Assembly (NCBI GenBank): GCA_029882235.1
Contig: JAOULB010000179.1
Span: 1-5,263 of the forward strand
DNA from: Gammaproteobacteria bacterium
GTDB lineage: Bacteria > Pseudomonadota > Gammaproteobacteria > UBA6429 > Thiohalophilaceae
Length of the DNA stretch: 5,263 nucleotides
Direction of reading: 5' to 3'
Part shown: one piece after another, positions 4,898-5,263 of the stretch
How positions within the stretch are numbered: position 1 is the first letter of the stretch
Layout: each line of letters starts with the position of its first letter
Program-made: the position numbers and the translations under genes
The notes under the pieces: model-generated
The model's database searches: none
Told to the model about the DNA's origin: nothing
What the model saw: only the letters and a program-made list of their open reading frames with translations

Positions 4898-5263
4898 ATG
4901 AACGCTGTTCCTACCCCCTCTTCCACCGACTATAAAGTTGCAGATATTTCGCTGGCCGACTGGGGCCGCAAAGAAATCGCAATCGCCGAGACAGAAATGC
5001 CTGGGCTAATGGCCTTACGCGAAGAGTATGGCAAAGAACAACCTTTAAAAGGTGCCCGCATCTCGGGAAGTCTACACATGACGATCCAGACTGCGGTTTT
5101 GATTGAAACCCTCCTTGCCCTTGGTGCTGAAGTACGCTGGGCCTCCTGTAACATTTTCTCTACTCAGGATCACGCTGCTGCGGCGATTGCTGCGGGTGGC
5201 ACACCGGTTTTTGCCTGGAAAGGTGAAACACTGGAAGAATACTGGTGGTGTACTGAGCAAATG
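4898..5263 (+). CDS. ahcY: S-adenosylhomocysteine hydrolase (N-terminal part, cut by window edge)
   Basis: Cytosolic NAD-bound enzyme that splits S-adenosylhomocysteine into adenosine and homocysteine, relieving product inhibition of methyltransferases and feeding methionine resynthesis. 122 codons are visible, out of well over 400 in the family, and the frame is open to the window end. The N-terminal substrate domain is clear: YKVADISLADWGRKEI at residues 12-27, EMPGLMALREEY at 33-44, the hallmark GSLHMTIQTAVLIETL at 57-72 with the substrate-binding His60, and CNIFSTQDHAAAAIA at 84-98, followed by FAWKGETLEEYWWCTEQ. The NAD-binding domain lies outside. The ATG at 4898 is set by GGAG 8 bases upstream and follows the SAH riboswitch directly. 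metK lies upstream on the same strand. Identification is certain. Confidence 0.97.
   Translation, partial: MNAVPTPSSTDYKVADISLADWGRKEIAIAETEMPGLMALREEYGKEQPLKGARISGSLHMTIQTAVLIETLLALGAEVRWASCNIFSTQDHAAAAIAAGGTPVFAWKGETLEEYWWCTEQM

Noticed and set aside
4708..4926. Minus-strand open frame of 72 codons across the ahcY leader
   Set aside because: It covers the riboswitch and the ahcY start on the opposite strand. The structure of the RNA element and the clear ahcY gene explain the sequence.
1..5263. CRISPR array, tRNA, rRNA, insertion sequence or prophage parts
   Set aside because: No regularly spaced repeats, cloverleaf, transposase frame or attachment-site pattern was seen on either strand.

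Overview
The window reads as a piece of gammaproteobacterial chromosome with moderate G+C. Five protein genes are visible, two of them cut by the window edges, together with one strong RNA regulatory element. The gene set and pairing (tkt-gap on one side, metK-ahcY on the other, and an S-adenosylhomocysteine riboswitch before ahcY) are typical of Gamma- and Betaproteobacteria. The gene order reminds me of Methylophaga-like methylotrophs or autotrophic sulfur oxidisers, but that lineage guess is inference and cannot be proved here.

Minus-strand half (positions 3288 down to 1): first a 186-residue thioredoxin-fold protein of the CNHC type, then a gene-free stretch of about 370 bases, then tkt (transketolase, 656 residues from the preferred start), then after 38 bases gap (glyceraldehyde-3-phosphate dehydrogenase, first 117 residues only). 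Transketolase produces and consumes glyceraldehyde 3-phosphate, and Gap oxidises it. The pair therefore joins the pentose-phosphate, ribulose-monophosphate or Calvin-type sugar rearrangements to lower glycolysis, and is probably one transcription unit.

Plus-strand half (positions 3465 to 5263): metK (S-adenosylmethionine synthetase, 390 residues), a 260-base intergenic region, then ahcY (S-adenosylhomocysteine hydrolase, first 122 residues). Together they are two steps of the activated-methyl cycle: MetK makes SAM, methyltransferases turn it into SAH, and AhcY removes SAH. metK and the thioredoxin-like gene are divergent and share a 176-base promoter region.

The most informative non-coding element is the ahcY leader. 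It contains a clear SAH riboswitch aptamer (P1, P2 and the P4 pseudoknot can all be drawn). The 5' strand of P1 can instead pair for ten consecutive base pairs with the Shine-Dalgarno region of ahcY, a ready-made mutually exclusive switch that fits SAH turning ahcY on. The extended P1 stem is also followed directly by six U residues, so a transcription terminator is a competing reading. Upstream of it lie a perfect 12-bp palindrome after metK and a chain of overlapping hairpins. The region upstream of tkt also holds several inverted repeats of unknown role. No tRNA, rRNA, CRISPR array, insertion sequence or prophage feature was seen. The riboswitch belongs to a known class, and I see no wholly new system in this window.
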